From assembly GCA_018894105.1 (NCBI GenBank), contig CM032120.1:26930710-26994709 (forward strand): DNA of 64,000 bases, read 5' to 3'. Shown here in pieces: positions 1 through 11,386 of the stretch. Made by a program: the position numbers and the translations under genes. A model generated the notes under the pieces. It had not been told where the DNA came from and ran no database searches. It saw only the letters and a program-made list of their open reading frames with translations. Positions within the stretch are counted from its first letter, which is position 1; the number at the start of each line of letters is the position of its first letter. Origin of the DNA: Jacaranda mimosifolia (lineage: Eukaryota; Streptophyta; Magnoliopsida; Lamiales; Bignoniaceae).

Positions 1-100
1 ATGAATATGCTTTCTGTTTATTTTCTATTTCTTTATACGCTATGAATATGCTTTCAGTTTATTTTCTATTTCTTTATACACTATGAATATGCTTTCTGTT
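1..100. repeat. 41-bp tandem repeat, about 2.4 copies
   Basis: Two full units (1-41 and 42-82) and a partial third (83-100) start with ATGAATATGCTTTC and differ at only a few bases. The repeat may continue to the left of the window. It lies in what is probably an intron of the MORF gene and has no coding signal. Confidence 0.85.
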
Positions 101-1399
101 CTTTAGTTGGATTAGCTGAGATTTCTTACTGGAGTTATTTTTCTGGTGTTTAGTCTAAAAAGGTTGTTCTGGACAATGGATTTGGTAGTGAGAATGAGAG
201 CGCAGAGGGTGAAAAGAAATATTATTTGTGTTCACAATTTCTCTTGGATGTATATACATTATGACCAAAGGTTTTGGAATGTGTTGAAATCATGGCTACA
301 CTCCTTTTGTTATTACTATTGTGATGGCTATGTCATTTTGATTTCTGTTCTTTTTCTTTTCCCCATTTTGTGGCTCTACAATGGCATAATATTGCATTTA
401 TTCTCTTCTGGTGTCCGCACGAAGTATAGTTTCGCCGCTAGTGTAAATCCCACATTCGACCATAGAATATAGGACGGGAAAAGAAATAGCATTTTTAGCG
501 TAAAACCACAGTTTTGTTGTTTTCCAAGAAAAAGAATGTTGACTTATTTCTCGCAATAACACAAATATGGAAAGGTATGGGATATACACAGGATGAAATA
601 AGACTATGTTAGCCACAAAATATGTTGATGATCACGTATTAATCGTCTAGTTTCGTTTTTTTGAATAATCATTTTGGTGTTCATACCATGTCCCAATTTC
701 TTCTATTCAGTTTTTCATTCAAGTTAATTTATAAGCTCATGCTAGATGATAATTATGGAAATGTGTCATACAATAGCTAAAAAACTTGAAGCATCTATAA
801 GACCAGTCTTGATGTTCTTGTATGAACTCTCACATTCAGGAAATATTAGTCACATAAAAGACTCACATACACTATAATTACCAAAATGTTTTGACCTAGC
901 GCATAATTGCTATGGAAGGTCAGGCAATCACTAAAAGAATTTCCATATGCAATTCAGTGGGTGATGGAACCCCTATGCCAGATGCATAAGAATAGCAAGC
1001 ACTAACTGGTTGCAATGAGTCCCTTTGACTTTTGGGACTTGATTGACGAAGATAGTGTTGAGCTTCTGCAGACAAATTATCTCATAGTTGATAGAACTTA
1101 TGGATTTTATATTGTTGCCTTTTTTTCACACACCGAATTACGAACAAATGGTTTGAGGCTAATTGTTTGTCTATTAGGTCTTTCACCCCAAGAATATTAT
1201 TATTTCTTGTCAGGGAAAACTTAGTGATTTCTCTGCACTTGCACGCTTACTACTACTACTACGATTGTTGATTGTAGTTTGTATTTTCATTTCATGCGGA
1301 GTTACATGGGAGTTCTAATGTAGGCATGGGCAATGCAAAGATTTTGTCCTGGATGTTCCACTTTACTCAACTATTTTTGATTAACTAATTTTTGTTCAG
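101..1399 (+). other. probable intron of the MORF gene
   Basis: AT/T-rich sequence with no recognisable coding similarity in any frame. It ends with a good acceptor (TTTGTTCAG, cut after 1399) in front of the first recognisable MORF exon. The short open frames at 146-472 and 1015-1224 carry no family signature and look like chance. The conserved N-terminal part of the MORF domain is not found here, so the upstream exons must lie left of position 1. Confidence 0.6.
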
Positions 1400-2303
1400 T
1401 GTGGAAGAGGCAAAGAAGAAAATATATGCACTAAGTACAACAACATATCAAGGTTTTCAGGTTGAGTGTTCAGAGGAAACATCTGAGAAGTTTAAGAGTA
1501 GGTGTTTTATATTGCTTTTGTGACAAAAACATGACAATGCATTTTTAGCCAGTGTTCACCCTGAACTTTTGCTGCCATTAGGTCTCCCGGGAGTTGTCTT
1601 TGTATTGCCAGATTCGTACATCGATCCAGTAAATAAGGAATATGGAGGTTAGATATTTTTGACAGTTACGAAGACCGAGTGTCTGTGAGAATGCTTTCCT
1701 TTTGGTGGTACTGGTCTATTAATGTTCTCCCTGGTCTTGGACATGGACCATTGTATTGCAGGAGACAAGTATGTGAACGGAGAAATTTTTCCTAGACCTC
1801 CCCCAGTTCATTATGGGAGACGTAACAATAGGGACAGACGTCCAAGAGAGCAGAACTATGGGCCACCACAGCAGCAGAACTATGCCCCCCCTCCCCAGCA
1901 GAACTATGGCCCCCCTCCCCAGCAGAACAATGGGCCGCCACCCCGGCAGAACTATGGGCCGCCACCCCGACAGAACTATGGGCCCCCACCACAGCAGAAC
2001 TATGGCCACTCACCACAGCAGAACTATGGCCCCCCCCCACAGCGGCAGAACTATGGACCACCTCAGCAGAACTATGGGCCACCTCAGCAAAACTATGGGC
2101 CACCACCACAGCAAAGCTATGGGCCACCACCACACCACAACTATGTGCCACCACCACAGCAAAGCTATGGGCCACCACCACACCAGAACTATGTGCCACC
2201 ACCTCAGCAAAGTTATGGGTCGACTGAACAGAGTTATAGTCCACAGGGTGGAAATTTTGAACCAGTATCAGGGGGACAGGAACTTTTCATCCGTGGGAAA
2301 TAA
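1400..2303 (+). CDS. MORF/RIP (DAG-like) organellar RNA-editing factor, 3' exons (partial)
   Basis: Three exons, 1400-1497, 1582-1647 and 1762-2303 (TAA at 2301-2303), join in frame with GT-AG introns and give about 234 C-terminal residues. Exon 1 begins [19 protein letters not shown], exon 2 carries [20 protein letters not shown], and exon 3 opens with [10 protein letters not shown]. This is the conserved second half of the MORF domain. MORF proteins work in plastids and mitochondria, where they bind PPR editing factors and take part in C-to-U RNA editing. The rest of exon 3 is a long tail of [12 protein letters not shown] repeats, as in the long members MORF1 and MORF8/RIP1; I cannot decide which without the N-terminus. 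The targeting peptide and first half of the domain lie outside the window. The tail ends in [10 protein letters not shown] and the gene looks intact over the visible part. Confidence 0.9.
1852..2226 (+). repeat. coding proline/glutamine/tyrosine-rich minisatellite in the MORF tail
   Basis: About 15 imperfect units of 18-27 nt encode NYGPP(P)(Q)Q. Some units vary to NYAPP, NNGPP, NYGHS, SYGPP or NYVPP. The unit length is always a multiple of three, so the frame is kept. GC content is well above that of the surroundings. This is the low-complexity C-terminal extension of the MORF protein. Such arrays change copy number easily, so length polymorphism is likely. Confidence 0.9.
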
Positions 2304-4100
2304 TTGACCAGGTGAGGGAGTTTTGTCCTTCCTTTCTTATCGTTGCCTTCTTTGAAGTACAAAGATCATGGTTGTGTTTTGTGAATATTTGTCAAGTCTC
2401 TCACTGGAATTCTGTTTAAGCATTTGTTTTGGTCTCTTGCATCAGAATTTTGTTTTTACTGATTATTAGAAACTTCTAGTCATTTCTTGTTTCCTCTTTC
2501 TATACAATTGCTTCCTTATGGAGAAAATTTTTCGGTCTCAAATATCAGCTTGCTCAATTAGAAATTTTTCATTAATATTGAACTGTAATTTTTGACTTTT
2601 TTTCATTATTGAAGCTACAAAAATTGGAATCCCTCCACCCCACCCACCCAAAGTACACCTCAAAGCAAGAAGGTCAGGCTATGCATTGTTTGGATTCTGG
2701 TACTTATTATCTTTCCGTAGTTGAACTGCATTTTCTTTGGGGTGTCTAGATTAAGCTCCACCTTCTTAAGATAAATATGTTTGATGTTCTTTCTTGAACT
2801 GCCTTAACAGAAACATCCTATTTGTTCACTTTTGACATCTGAAGTTTGGCAATTTTTGAAACACAAATCCCTTTTGCACGTACACCGGCTATATGCGCAT
2901 TACTCTTTGCATTACATGAATTTGTGTTCTGACAGAATTATTCATTGCTGGTGTTAACTTATTTAACCAACAAATTAGTAAGATTTTATTTTGTTAATGT
3001 TTTTGCTCTCTATGGAATCTGCTTTATCTTATTTTGTCCATCTCTGAAGCCGTAAATCTGTGTTTAGGACTGTTTATGAATTCTTATATAGATGTAGCAT
3101 CTCTTCAAAGAGTTGTGGTGAGTCAACTGAAAAAAAAAAAAAAAAAAAGAACAAAAAAGAAAAAAATCTTGTGGGGATCTATCATTATTTAATGAAATTG
3201 AAGTGCATATTTGGTAAATCTCTTAGATGATGATTGGTATGTTGGAAAGGAATTGGGTGAGAAAAGGAATGAAGATACGAGTCACATGAAAGTGAGAAAT
3301 GATATTAACATAACATTTTCCATGGTTGGTATGCGGTATGCCAAAAGGAGGAGGAAATGATTCCGTTAATGTATTTGGAAGGTAGTTATGAAGAGTAGGA
3401 ATTGAATAAAATTTTGTTTTCTTGCTAAGAGGATTCAGGTTTGATTATGGAGGAAATTCTTTACTGATGCCCGCATATATATGATTGGAGATGACATCAC
3501 TTTACATCAATCATCAAGACATGCTTCTCATATCTATACAGAGTGGATACATCTTTTATTTCCTATTTTTATGTTATCTTACTCATTTCTTGGTGCATCT
3601 GCAGAGGTATCGTGAGGTAAGGTGGGGGTTTAAAAGTTTGATCAGTTGACCATATCTTTGCTATTACCATATGTGGGAAAGTGTTGCCAGCTTTTTCCGT
3701 CGCTTCTTTAACTGTAATTAAGTAGTTCGCAAGGGCAGTTGCTTTGCCGATGGTTTCATGAATATATGAATGTTAAAAGTTTTTGTGTTGATATTGTAGG
3801 ATACATATTATGCAGCAGCCTTTGCTAGGAGACATACCACAAGAATGATGGCAACTCATTGTCTGGGATATGCTTAGAAATGAAGAGATTCTAGGAGGAG
3901 CATCTTCAAAGTCACTGCTAAAGCATTACTTGTCCCAATGAAAGGCCTTTGAACTTAATTCTGATTGTAAAGAGGTTTTCTTGTTTAGTTAACTTTATTG
4001 CTGGGACTGGAATCTTGATCGAATCATATAAGTGCTCCTTCTTGATTGGAGTTTGAATTTGCTTGTATTCTTCACTGAAATTACTTCAGCAGGTGGTTTT
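2304..4100 (+). other. MORF 3'UTR region with probable UTR intron(s)
   Basis: A donor-like site (CCAG|GTGAGG, cut after 2311) sits just after the stop codon. An acceptor-like site (ATATTGTAG, cut after 3799) precedes a stretch of more balanced composition to about 4090. A spliced 3'UTR is therefore plausible. A second small exon near 3606-3616 (AG before it, GTAAGG after it) is possible. The stretch also holds a poly(A) run at about 3131-3148. No other coding signal is seen. Confidence 0.4.
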
Positions 4101-4230
4101 ATTTGTTAATAATTTACATTAACCGATGGCCGAAGAAGTATATCTATAATTGTCTCTTCTATTGTGGGAAAGGGGAGCTTACATATTCTTTCATCATCAG
4201 ATGGCCTTTTGAGATGCCTACCTGAATTTT

Positions 4231-4605
4231 AGGGCCCGTCTGGTTTTATTTTCATTTTTCTTTTTTATTTCTAATATTTATAAAATTTGAGCAAGTGGTT
4301 GGTGAAAAAGAATTGAAAATGAGTTTGTATTTGAATAGATTGTTGGGAAAGTAATAATTATGTTGGATTTAGTAGGTCGAGTGGATTGTAGATGGAAATC
4401 GATAATAATAATAATGATAATAAAGAGAAGATATATGGATTTTGTATTATTGGGAGAAGGTATAAATGTTATTGCGAAATTTGTTGAGGATAAAAATAAA
4501 AATATTTGGTGAAAATACGTACAAAATAATGTGTTTTGATTTTTAAATAGTAAAAGAAGTGAAAATAAAATTTGAAAATGACACAAAATGAATCCCTAGT
4601 GTGAT
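4231..4605. mobile_element. possible Harbinger-related MITE or fragment
   Basis: The left edge reads GGGCCCGTCTGGTTTTATTT, close to the terminus of the PIF/Harbinger element at 10720 (CCCGTTTGGATTTATTTCC). The 370 bp that follow are AT-rich and non-coding. I could not identify a matching inverted terminus or a clean TSD on the right, so this is tentative. Confidence 0.3.
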
Positions 4606-4610
4606 TCTTA

Positions 4611-4728
4611 GGGGTCATTTTACACTGAATTGCCCACTATTCAAGCCTTAAGGTAGGTGTGTAATTCATAGGGGGTCATTTTATACTGAATCGCCCACTA
4701 TTGAAGCCTTAAGGCTGGTGTTCTTTTA
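4611..4728. repeat. 61-bp tandem duplication
   Basis: The block GGGGTCATTTTACACTGAAT ... CAAGCCTTAAGG is present twice (about 4611-4671 and 4672-4728) with a few substitutions. It adjoins the sequence that is also found near 33050. Confidence 0.75.
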
Positions 4729-4965
4729 CCAACCGCTTCCTTTGTTCTTGCAAATTTCATCAACTTTATTGCGTTTCTGCTAAAAAACTAAATGGTCTAT
4801 GGAGAGAAGAAAGAGTCCAGACTCTAAAGGGAGGGGAGAGCACAGGGTTTAAACGGGTTGGTCTTTGATTGGGATCATCCTCACCAGTTTCCCAAATTTC
4901 ATTTTCTACTGAGGTAAAATTTGAAAAGATGGTACGGGTTGAAAATATATCAGGTTATTCAATAT
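4640..4965. repeat. paralogous segment, uninterrupted copy
   Basis: This stretch matches 33055-33138 followed by 34566-34735. Shared landmarks in the same order are TTCAAGCCTTAAGG, CTTCCTTTGTTCTTGCA, AACTTTATTGC, AACTAAATGGTCTATGGAGA, TTGATTGGGATCATCCTCAC and GGTTGAAAATATATCAGGTT. The copy here lacks the 1.4-kb insertion and so represents the empty site. No coding function is recognised. Confidence 0.8.
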
Positions 4966-6294
4966 TATGGGTACAAATAAAATATTCGATTTTTTTTTCT
5001 TGATTAAAATTTCAATCATTGAGTTGAGTATCCACATTATACAATCTACAGTTTGTAGGGTTATCATGCCTTTCATAACAACCTTTGAATAGTTTGGTAG
5101 TAGTAGAAGTGCATTTTTGTGAGTGTCTAGATTAGGTATATATGGATGCATAGTTTTGTGTATTCAACTTATCCGTTTTTTAATGTATGGATTTGATATT
5201 TATAATAGAATGCCCATCTAGATGTTTTTGTCTTATTGGCCACTTATAACTCAATGTCAAGCCTTGTACTTAAGACGGATATCAAACTGGGCTTGCCTGA
5301 ACCAGTTTTATATATTTTTCATTGCATGACTTTGGGTTAGATACCCAATTTTTTATTTGGGCTTGTATTATGATATGAACATCTAATCCACACTAGGTAT
5401 CGAATTAGGTATATGATAGAAAGTACTAGAAACCAAATTTGGGGGCCGAAACAACCTTAGTTGCACCAGTCCTAAACCTAGATTGGGGGTGGGTTTGAGG
5501 CCGTAGGGGGTATTCAAATCAGATTGAGGATAATTCTCTACCCAAAAAGGGGGAAAAAAATACCTCTATTAATTTCAAAGTTTGATTTATGTTGGCGAGC
5601 TGAAGATTAAGCCTTCATTTAAATTTTAGCGCCAAGTTTGGATGGTATTAAATTGCTCTGAAGAATGTCGGAAAGAAAAAGAATGACAATGTCCGGCAAG
5701 TCAAATTTCCTATAAGGTAATTAACACTAATTTTTAGAATTCCTTTTTATTGTTTTTGCTATTTCATCATGCATTTCTTTAATTTACAATCCCGAGGGTA
5801 TATTTTCGATGTATTAAAATTCACAAGAACCAATTCGTGGAACTTCTACTTATGCTTGTCGCACGATGAATACAAGAAATTTGCTCTTCTTTTTGGGCTA
5901 ATGGAACATCAGTGTATGTATTTGTTTTTCCAAAAATAAAATTTATTTTCAAAAAGGAGAAGCCAATAGATTTTCTACAATGCAACTTTTTCTCTAAATT
6001 ATTATAATTTTTGTTTAATTATTTCAAATCATTATATTAAATTTCTTTTATATATATATATATATTTGAATTACTATTTATGTAAGTATCGAACAATAAT
6101 TGTAATCGTTCTTCGTCTTTTTGTTTTGGTCGAGACAAGAATTGAGCTATTGGTAAATCATTTCTCAAAATACAATGACCAATTTTAAAAGATAATTATA
6201 CTACAAATCCCTAGAATCAATCCAACTTAATTTAAAAACTAGAACTATAAACACTTTAAAGAATGATTTAGATGTCGAATGAAAATTGCACGAA
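4966..6294. other. AT-rich intergenic DNA
   Basis: No gene, RNA or element could be supported here. There is a short (TA)n run near 6049-6064. The open frame at 4906-5151 on the minus strand has no recognisable features. Confidence 0.5.
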
Positions 6295-6299
6295 TTAGG

Positions 6300-6746
6300 T
6301 GTAAGATATAATTCAACTCAAGATGAATATATCTATGAAATCAAAACACCATAAATAAATTTATTCGTGATATCTATTTGAGTCATAAGATTGACAATCA
6401 ACAATTCTTGCAATTTCATGATTGATTGCTAAGTCTTCCTCTCCTTCTCACACAAACTACTTGATAGCTTTAATGGAATAGCATTATCAAAACATGGAGC
6501 AAAGAGAGGATCTAGCCACAATATATAAGATAAAACCCTGGAGAGCCCTCCCATAAAGGGCTTCTATTGGGCCTACATCAGCTGCCATACTAAGTCTATT
6601 AAAAATAAAGGTCTTAACAATATTGGGTCAAAATAATACGCCCTATGAGTTATGTCTTATTAACCATATTAATTTAGCCAATTTTTATTTTATTAGAAAA
6701 CAAATCCAATTAATAGAAGTCCACATATTGGAATAAAAATCCAACA
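6300..6746 (-). repeat. Copia-I 3' LTR
   Basis: Pairs with 23197-23647 along its whole length, for example around AACACCATAAATAAATTTAT, TTCCTCTCCTTCTCACACAA and AATAGAAGTCCACATATTG. On the minus strand it begins TGTTGGATTTT and ends TATCTTACA, so it has the TG...CA borders. Confidence 0.9.
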
Positions 6747-7425
6747 TTCTCCTACTTGGACAAATATTAATTGTAACTTTAAAATAAATAAAAGGTAAAG
6801 TTTGAGAAAACTACTCTCTAGCTAAATTACAAAAAGATTTTAACTGTGGCCACAATTTAAAGAAAGGAAATATGACAATGAGACAAGACTACCAACACAA
6901 TCCGGTCCAGTAAAAATTACTAATATTGGACCATGGCGGTGATTGCATTTTTCATCAACACAAGACTTTCCTTGGCCACATATACCAACAATTCCACTGA
7001 CAAGGATTCAGACATGGTGGTATGGCAAGAAATAGCATCTGAATATGACCCAAGCATGTATGTTGTTTCATTGTTGGTCCTCCAATTTTCTTGTAAGATA
7101 TGGATTTCTAGAACTATTGAAATCCCAAGAAAATTTGTTTTTCTTATAAGATATGGGCCTTTTCAGCAATAGGAAACTCGAAGAAAATTCATGATTTTCT
7201 TGTAAGATATGAATTTCTAAAACGATATGAAATCCCAAGAAAACCCGACTTCAAAAGAAGTCATATATGCCCCTATCAATACTAAAAATATAAGATGCTG
7301 TCATTTATGAGACATACCAAACTCTCAAGATCAACACCTAATCTCGAGATACATATCAAGCGAGATATAACCAAAAAAATGTGCACACAATTAAAACAAA
7401 TGGTTCAATGCAACAAATTCAGTAA
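6747..7425 (-). other. Copia-I 3' internal remnant
   Basis: Sequence between the Copia-I 3' LTR and the insertion point of Copia-II. It starts with a polypurine tract on the minus strand (complement of TTCTCCTACTTGG). Two short direct repeats around TCTTGTAAGATATG...AAATCCCAAGAAAA lie at about 7090-7135 and 7195-7245. No intact coding sequence; the open frame at 6933-7172 is not recognised. Confidence 0.6.
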
Positions 7426-7430
7426 AGAAA

Positions 7431-8157
7431 TGTTAGAAATCCTTAGATGGAAACAACAAATTTGAATGTGATTTTGAGGCGTGATGACACTATCCTTAAG
7501 GTGATTTTTACCCCCACTCTAAAGAGTTTGCCAATGAATCTAATAAGGCAATTCAACCCAAGGATATAAAAAAACAACCAAACTCTGCAAGTGGCAATCT
7601 TGAAGAGTTCCTTCAAAACTTCTTTTACAATTTCTAGTAATATATTTGTAAAGAATGGAGATTGCATAATTATTTTTCTAGCTTGTTTCTTAGTAACAAA
7701 TTCGCAGAGACCCTTGTGTATTTATAATTAATGAAACAGAACATCCATTAACTATGAACTGATACACTATTTAAGTTGAACAATATATCTATTTAACTCA
7801 AATCATCTGATAAATTTTTTAATGAAAAATTAAATCTTTTCATAGAAGATATAATCTTTATTTTATTTCATAATTAAACAATAATTTTATAATTAAATAA
7901 TTATGTAAATAAAAATAAAATAAGTAACTTGTAGAATATATTAATTTATACGCACGCTTGCAAAGGTGCTAAGTGCTAAGTGCTTTTAAATATAAATAAT
8001 ATATATATTAGCTCCCAACTTTCCATGATCTTTTATTCAAATATTATATACCACAAGTACTTTATATATGATAAAACTCTTTCTCTATTTTCCTATGTGG
8101 GATAAACTCCCACATAATTCTTTTTTTAAATACACAAGCTAATAATATATTCCATCA
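7431..8157 (-). repeat. Copia-II 3' LTR
   Basis: Plus-strand borders are TGTTAGAAATC on the left and ATATTCCATCA on the right. It aligns throughout with 19986-20736, apart from a 12-bp difference near 7465 and a longer indel near 7960-7990. It carries AT-rich stretches and a TATA-rich zone typical of an LTR promoter. Confidence 0.93.
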
Positions 8158-8640
8158 ATCCCCCACTTAGATTGCCGTATTAAACAAATATAAGTCTTGA
8201 CAAACTGATGCATACAAGAAGGTATCTTTCGATTTGAACCTTCAATTAGTATAAGTATTTCAAAGTTCTAACGAAATCATTGGTGGCCTTAAGCTCTAAA
8301 CCATGATTCCTATCCATTAAAATCGGAAATACCGCACACATAAGTTATCTAATCATAAATGAAGCTCTTATTAACCTTGAGCATTTATTATGGCTGTGTG
8401 CTCAACCTGGTTTCATGAACATATACTAAGGTTAAGCTCAGACATCTGCTAGAAGCGGCACCACTTCTAATGTTCACATAGGTGAGGTTTCATTACACCA
8501 CTATTATTTAGGCGAAACTTCATTAAGAGTAAGTTACTCACCTTAACTAACAGTACTGTACCAACACAAGTGTTAGTACCTTAATTAGTTGTCAGTAACT
8601 TGTTTGTATCCATTGAACCTTGTTATATGAAGGTCGGGTT
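8158..8640 (-). other. Copia-II 3' non-coding region
   Basis: Lies between the end of pol and the 3' LTR. It contains the polypurine tract beside the LTR; nothing else recognisable. Confidence 0.6.
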
Positions 8641-10716
8641 CCTACTAATGTTGATTTAATAAAAGGCTAAGCATTCCAATGGAGGTAGATCTCACTAAAT
8701 CTCTCGGGAGTCCTTTAGTAAAAGGATATGCCAAATTATCACACGAACGGACATAAATTATTGTAACTATTCCATCCGATATCAATTGTCTCACATATTG
8801 TGCCTTAAACTAATATGTCTAGATTTACAATTATAAATCTTGTTGAATGCCCTAAACATAGTAGCTTTGCAATCGCAATACAAAGAAATGGTTGGCATCG
8901 GTTGTGACCACAACTCTATATCCAAAAGTAAATTTCTTAGCCATTCTCCCTCTTTGCATGTAGCTGCCAATGCGACAAATTCAGATTCCATGGTGAAGTG
9001 AGTGATACATGTTTGTTTCTTTGAACCCCAGCAAACAGCTCCACCACCTAGTGTAAATACCCAACCAGGCGTAGATTTATTGTGGCTTGTACTAGTTAAC
9101 TAGCGTCAGTAAAACCTTCTAGTATTGTTGGATAATCTTTATAAAATAATCCAAGATTAATTGTTCTTCTAAGATATCCCAGAACTCTGGCAATTGCTCT
9201 CCAATGATTAGTACTAGGGTTACTCGTGTACCTAGATAATTTACATACTACGAAAGCAATATCTAGCCTAGTGCAATGTGTGGCATCCATAAGACTTCAT
9301 ATTGCACTAGCATATTCTACTTGAGCAGCATCTCTACCAAAATTTCTAGTAAGCTTAGTGGAGACATTGCATGGAGTATTAAATTCCTTTATATTCAAAT
9401 GTTTAAACTTATGTAATATTTTTTTGATATAGTGGGATTGACATAAAGCATAGCCCTCACTATGTTTCTTTGCTTTAATTCCTAATATAGTGTCTACCTC
9501 ACCTAAATCCTTCATCTTGAATTGTGAGGATAAATACTTCTTAGTTTCCATCACTCCCTTCAAATTTGTACCAATGATAAACATATCATCAACATAAAGG
9601 CACACAATCACTCCATACTCGTCTGTGAACTTAGAATATACACATTTATCGGCATTGTTATGGACAAAGCCGTGAGAAAGTATCACAAAATCAAACTTTT
9701 CATGCCACTGTTTTGGTGCTTGCTTTAAACCATATAGTGACTTGATTAATTTGCAAGCTTTCTTTTCATTTCCGTGAAGGACAAAGCCCTCATGTTGTTC
9801 CATATACACCTCTTTATCCAAGTCACCATTTAAAAAGGTTGTCTTAACATCCATTTGATGAACATGCAACTTATATATAGATGCTAGTGCAAGTAGTACT
9901 CTAATTGATGTTATTCTAGCCAGAGGTGTATAGGTATCAAAATAGTCTATGCCTTCCTTGAAACATATTGCCACTAACATAGCTTTAAAGGTTTGTATGG
10001 ACCCATCTATATTATATTTTCTCCGAAATACCCATTTATAGCTAATTGCTTTAGAGCCAGGTGGCAAGTTTGTAAGAACCCATGCATTATTAGCTAACAA
10101 TGAATCTATTTTATCATTTATGGCTTCCTTCCAAAAAGTCGAATCTCTTGAAGCAATAGCTTCCTTAAATGTTTTAGGATCCCCTTAAACATTTAAAATA
10201 ATAGGTATTTTTTTAAATATGGTGGTCCTATTGCCTTCCAGAAGGAAGACAATAGAGTCTGGAGTATGAAATCAAGATCCAAATATTTCACTTTTCTAGT
10301 TCTTTGACTTCTTCTTTGTTCCATAGGAGGATCAGATACTTTTCTTTTCATGATAGAAGAAGAACCAGGATTAACAATTCCTTGTGTTTGCGCAATATTA
10401 TTATCAGTGGAATCTTCAGAGAACTTATTTTCAAAAAATTCAACATCCTTAGATTCTACTATAATGTTTGAATCCAAATCCAATAGCCTGTAGGCTTTGG
10501 AACTTTCTGAATATCCCATAAAAACACTTTTATTAGCACCTTGGGGATCAACAATCTTATAAAATGCTAAACACCACCACACTCTTGGATGATTCAAGGT
10601 TTGGTTTTCTTCCGTTCCATAACTCATATGGGGTGAATTTTAATTTTCTTGAAGGTACTCTATTATGCACATAACAAGCAGTAAGCAATGCTTCACCCCA
10701 AAGATTATTAGGTAAT
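8640..10716 (-). pseudogene. Copia-II pol: integrase C-terminal part, reverse transcriptase and RNase H (degenerate)
   Basis: Read on the minus strand. The segment 10716-10193 holds the end of the integrase region (landmark RVWWCLAFYKIVDPQGANKS, then FMGYSESSKAYRLLD). The reverse transcriptase of the RVT_2 type follows in 10100-9297, with HQMDVKTTFLNGDL and the catalytic YVDDM box at 9582-9596. The RNase H region lies in 9290-8640, with CTRLDIAFVVCKLSRYTSNPS and MESEFVALAATCKEGEWLRN. Stops and frameshifts separate the blocks (around 10190, 9292, 9090 and 8790), so no full polyprotein can be made. The RT active-site aspartates are kept. Confidence 0.9.
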
Positions 10717-10743
10717 TTAGCCCCCGTTTGGATTTATTTCCAT
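10717..10743. repeat. Harbinger left TSD (TTA) and terminal inverted repeat
   Basis: TTA at 10717-10719, then the terminus GCCCCCGTTTGGATTTATTT and further to CCAT. It matches the complement of the right end, except for the outermost three bases. Confidence 0.9.
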
Positions 10744-11386
10744 TTTCAGTTTCAGTTTCTAACATTTCTAAATTGGTGAAAAGTAGTTAGGTGATGTGAT
10801 GTGAAAATGAAAATGTGTTTGGATGAGTTTTCTGGGAATTTGGATTTTATAGGTTTGAAAATGAAAATATATTTAGATTTGAAGAATGTATATTATGGGG
10901 AAACGTGTATTTCCAAGTGATTTGATTTAATATTTTGTATGTGATGGTAAATGATATAATTTTTAAATGTGGAAAAAAAAATTAGCACACAAAATCAATA
11001 TGTATAAACTACCCCAATTTTGATGTCCGAAAAAAATTAAAAAAAATACCAATGTTACTGGAGTTGGTGACATTTCGTCAGACTTGCTCATGCATGTTTT
11101 GGCAAAAGAGTTGAATACCACCTAATTTGAATGGTATGGAAACAACTTAAAAAACATTTAAAAACATAAAAGCTAACTTGTGCTCATTGCATGCATGATG
11201 ACACAACTTCATCTAACAAATTGAAAGTAGCATGATAGTGGAGTCAATTATGAACAACCGAAAGGGGAATGGCATAAAAAATGGTTTGAAAACAGGTTTC
11301 CATCCCTAATATTCATTAACATTAACAAGTAGTTATATAACGAACACCTAATGACATCCACCAGTTTCAGTAATACTTGTTCACAT
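10744..11386. other. Harbinger left subterminal non-coding region
   Basis: AT-rich sequence with several GAAAATGAAAAT-type motifs near the terminus, as is common for subterminal transposase-binding zones. No coding signal. Confidence 0.5.

Noticed and set aside
146..1224. Open frames 146-472 and 1015-1224 on the plus strand
   Set aside because: No family features, odd composition, and they lie in a probable intron before a clear MORF exon.
1719..2307. Long open frames on the minus strand and in the second plus frame over the MORF exon
   Set aside because: They arise from the repetitive CAGAACTATGGGCC-type coding array read in other frames.
4906..5151. Minus-strand open frame of 81 codons
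   Set aside because: AT-rich, no family features, partly overlaps the duplicated non-coding segment.
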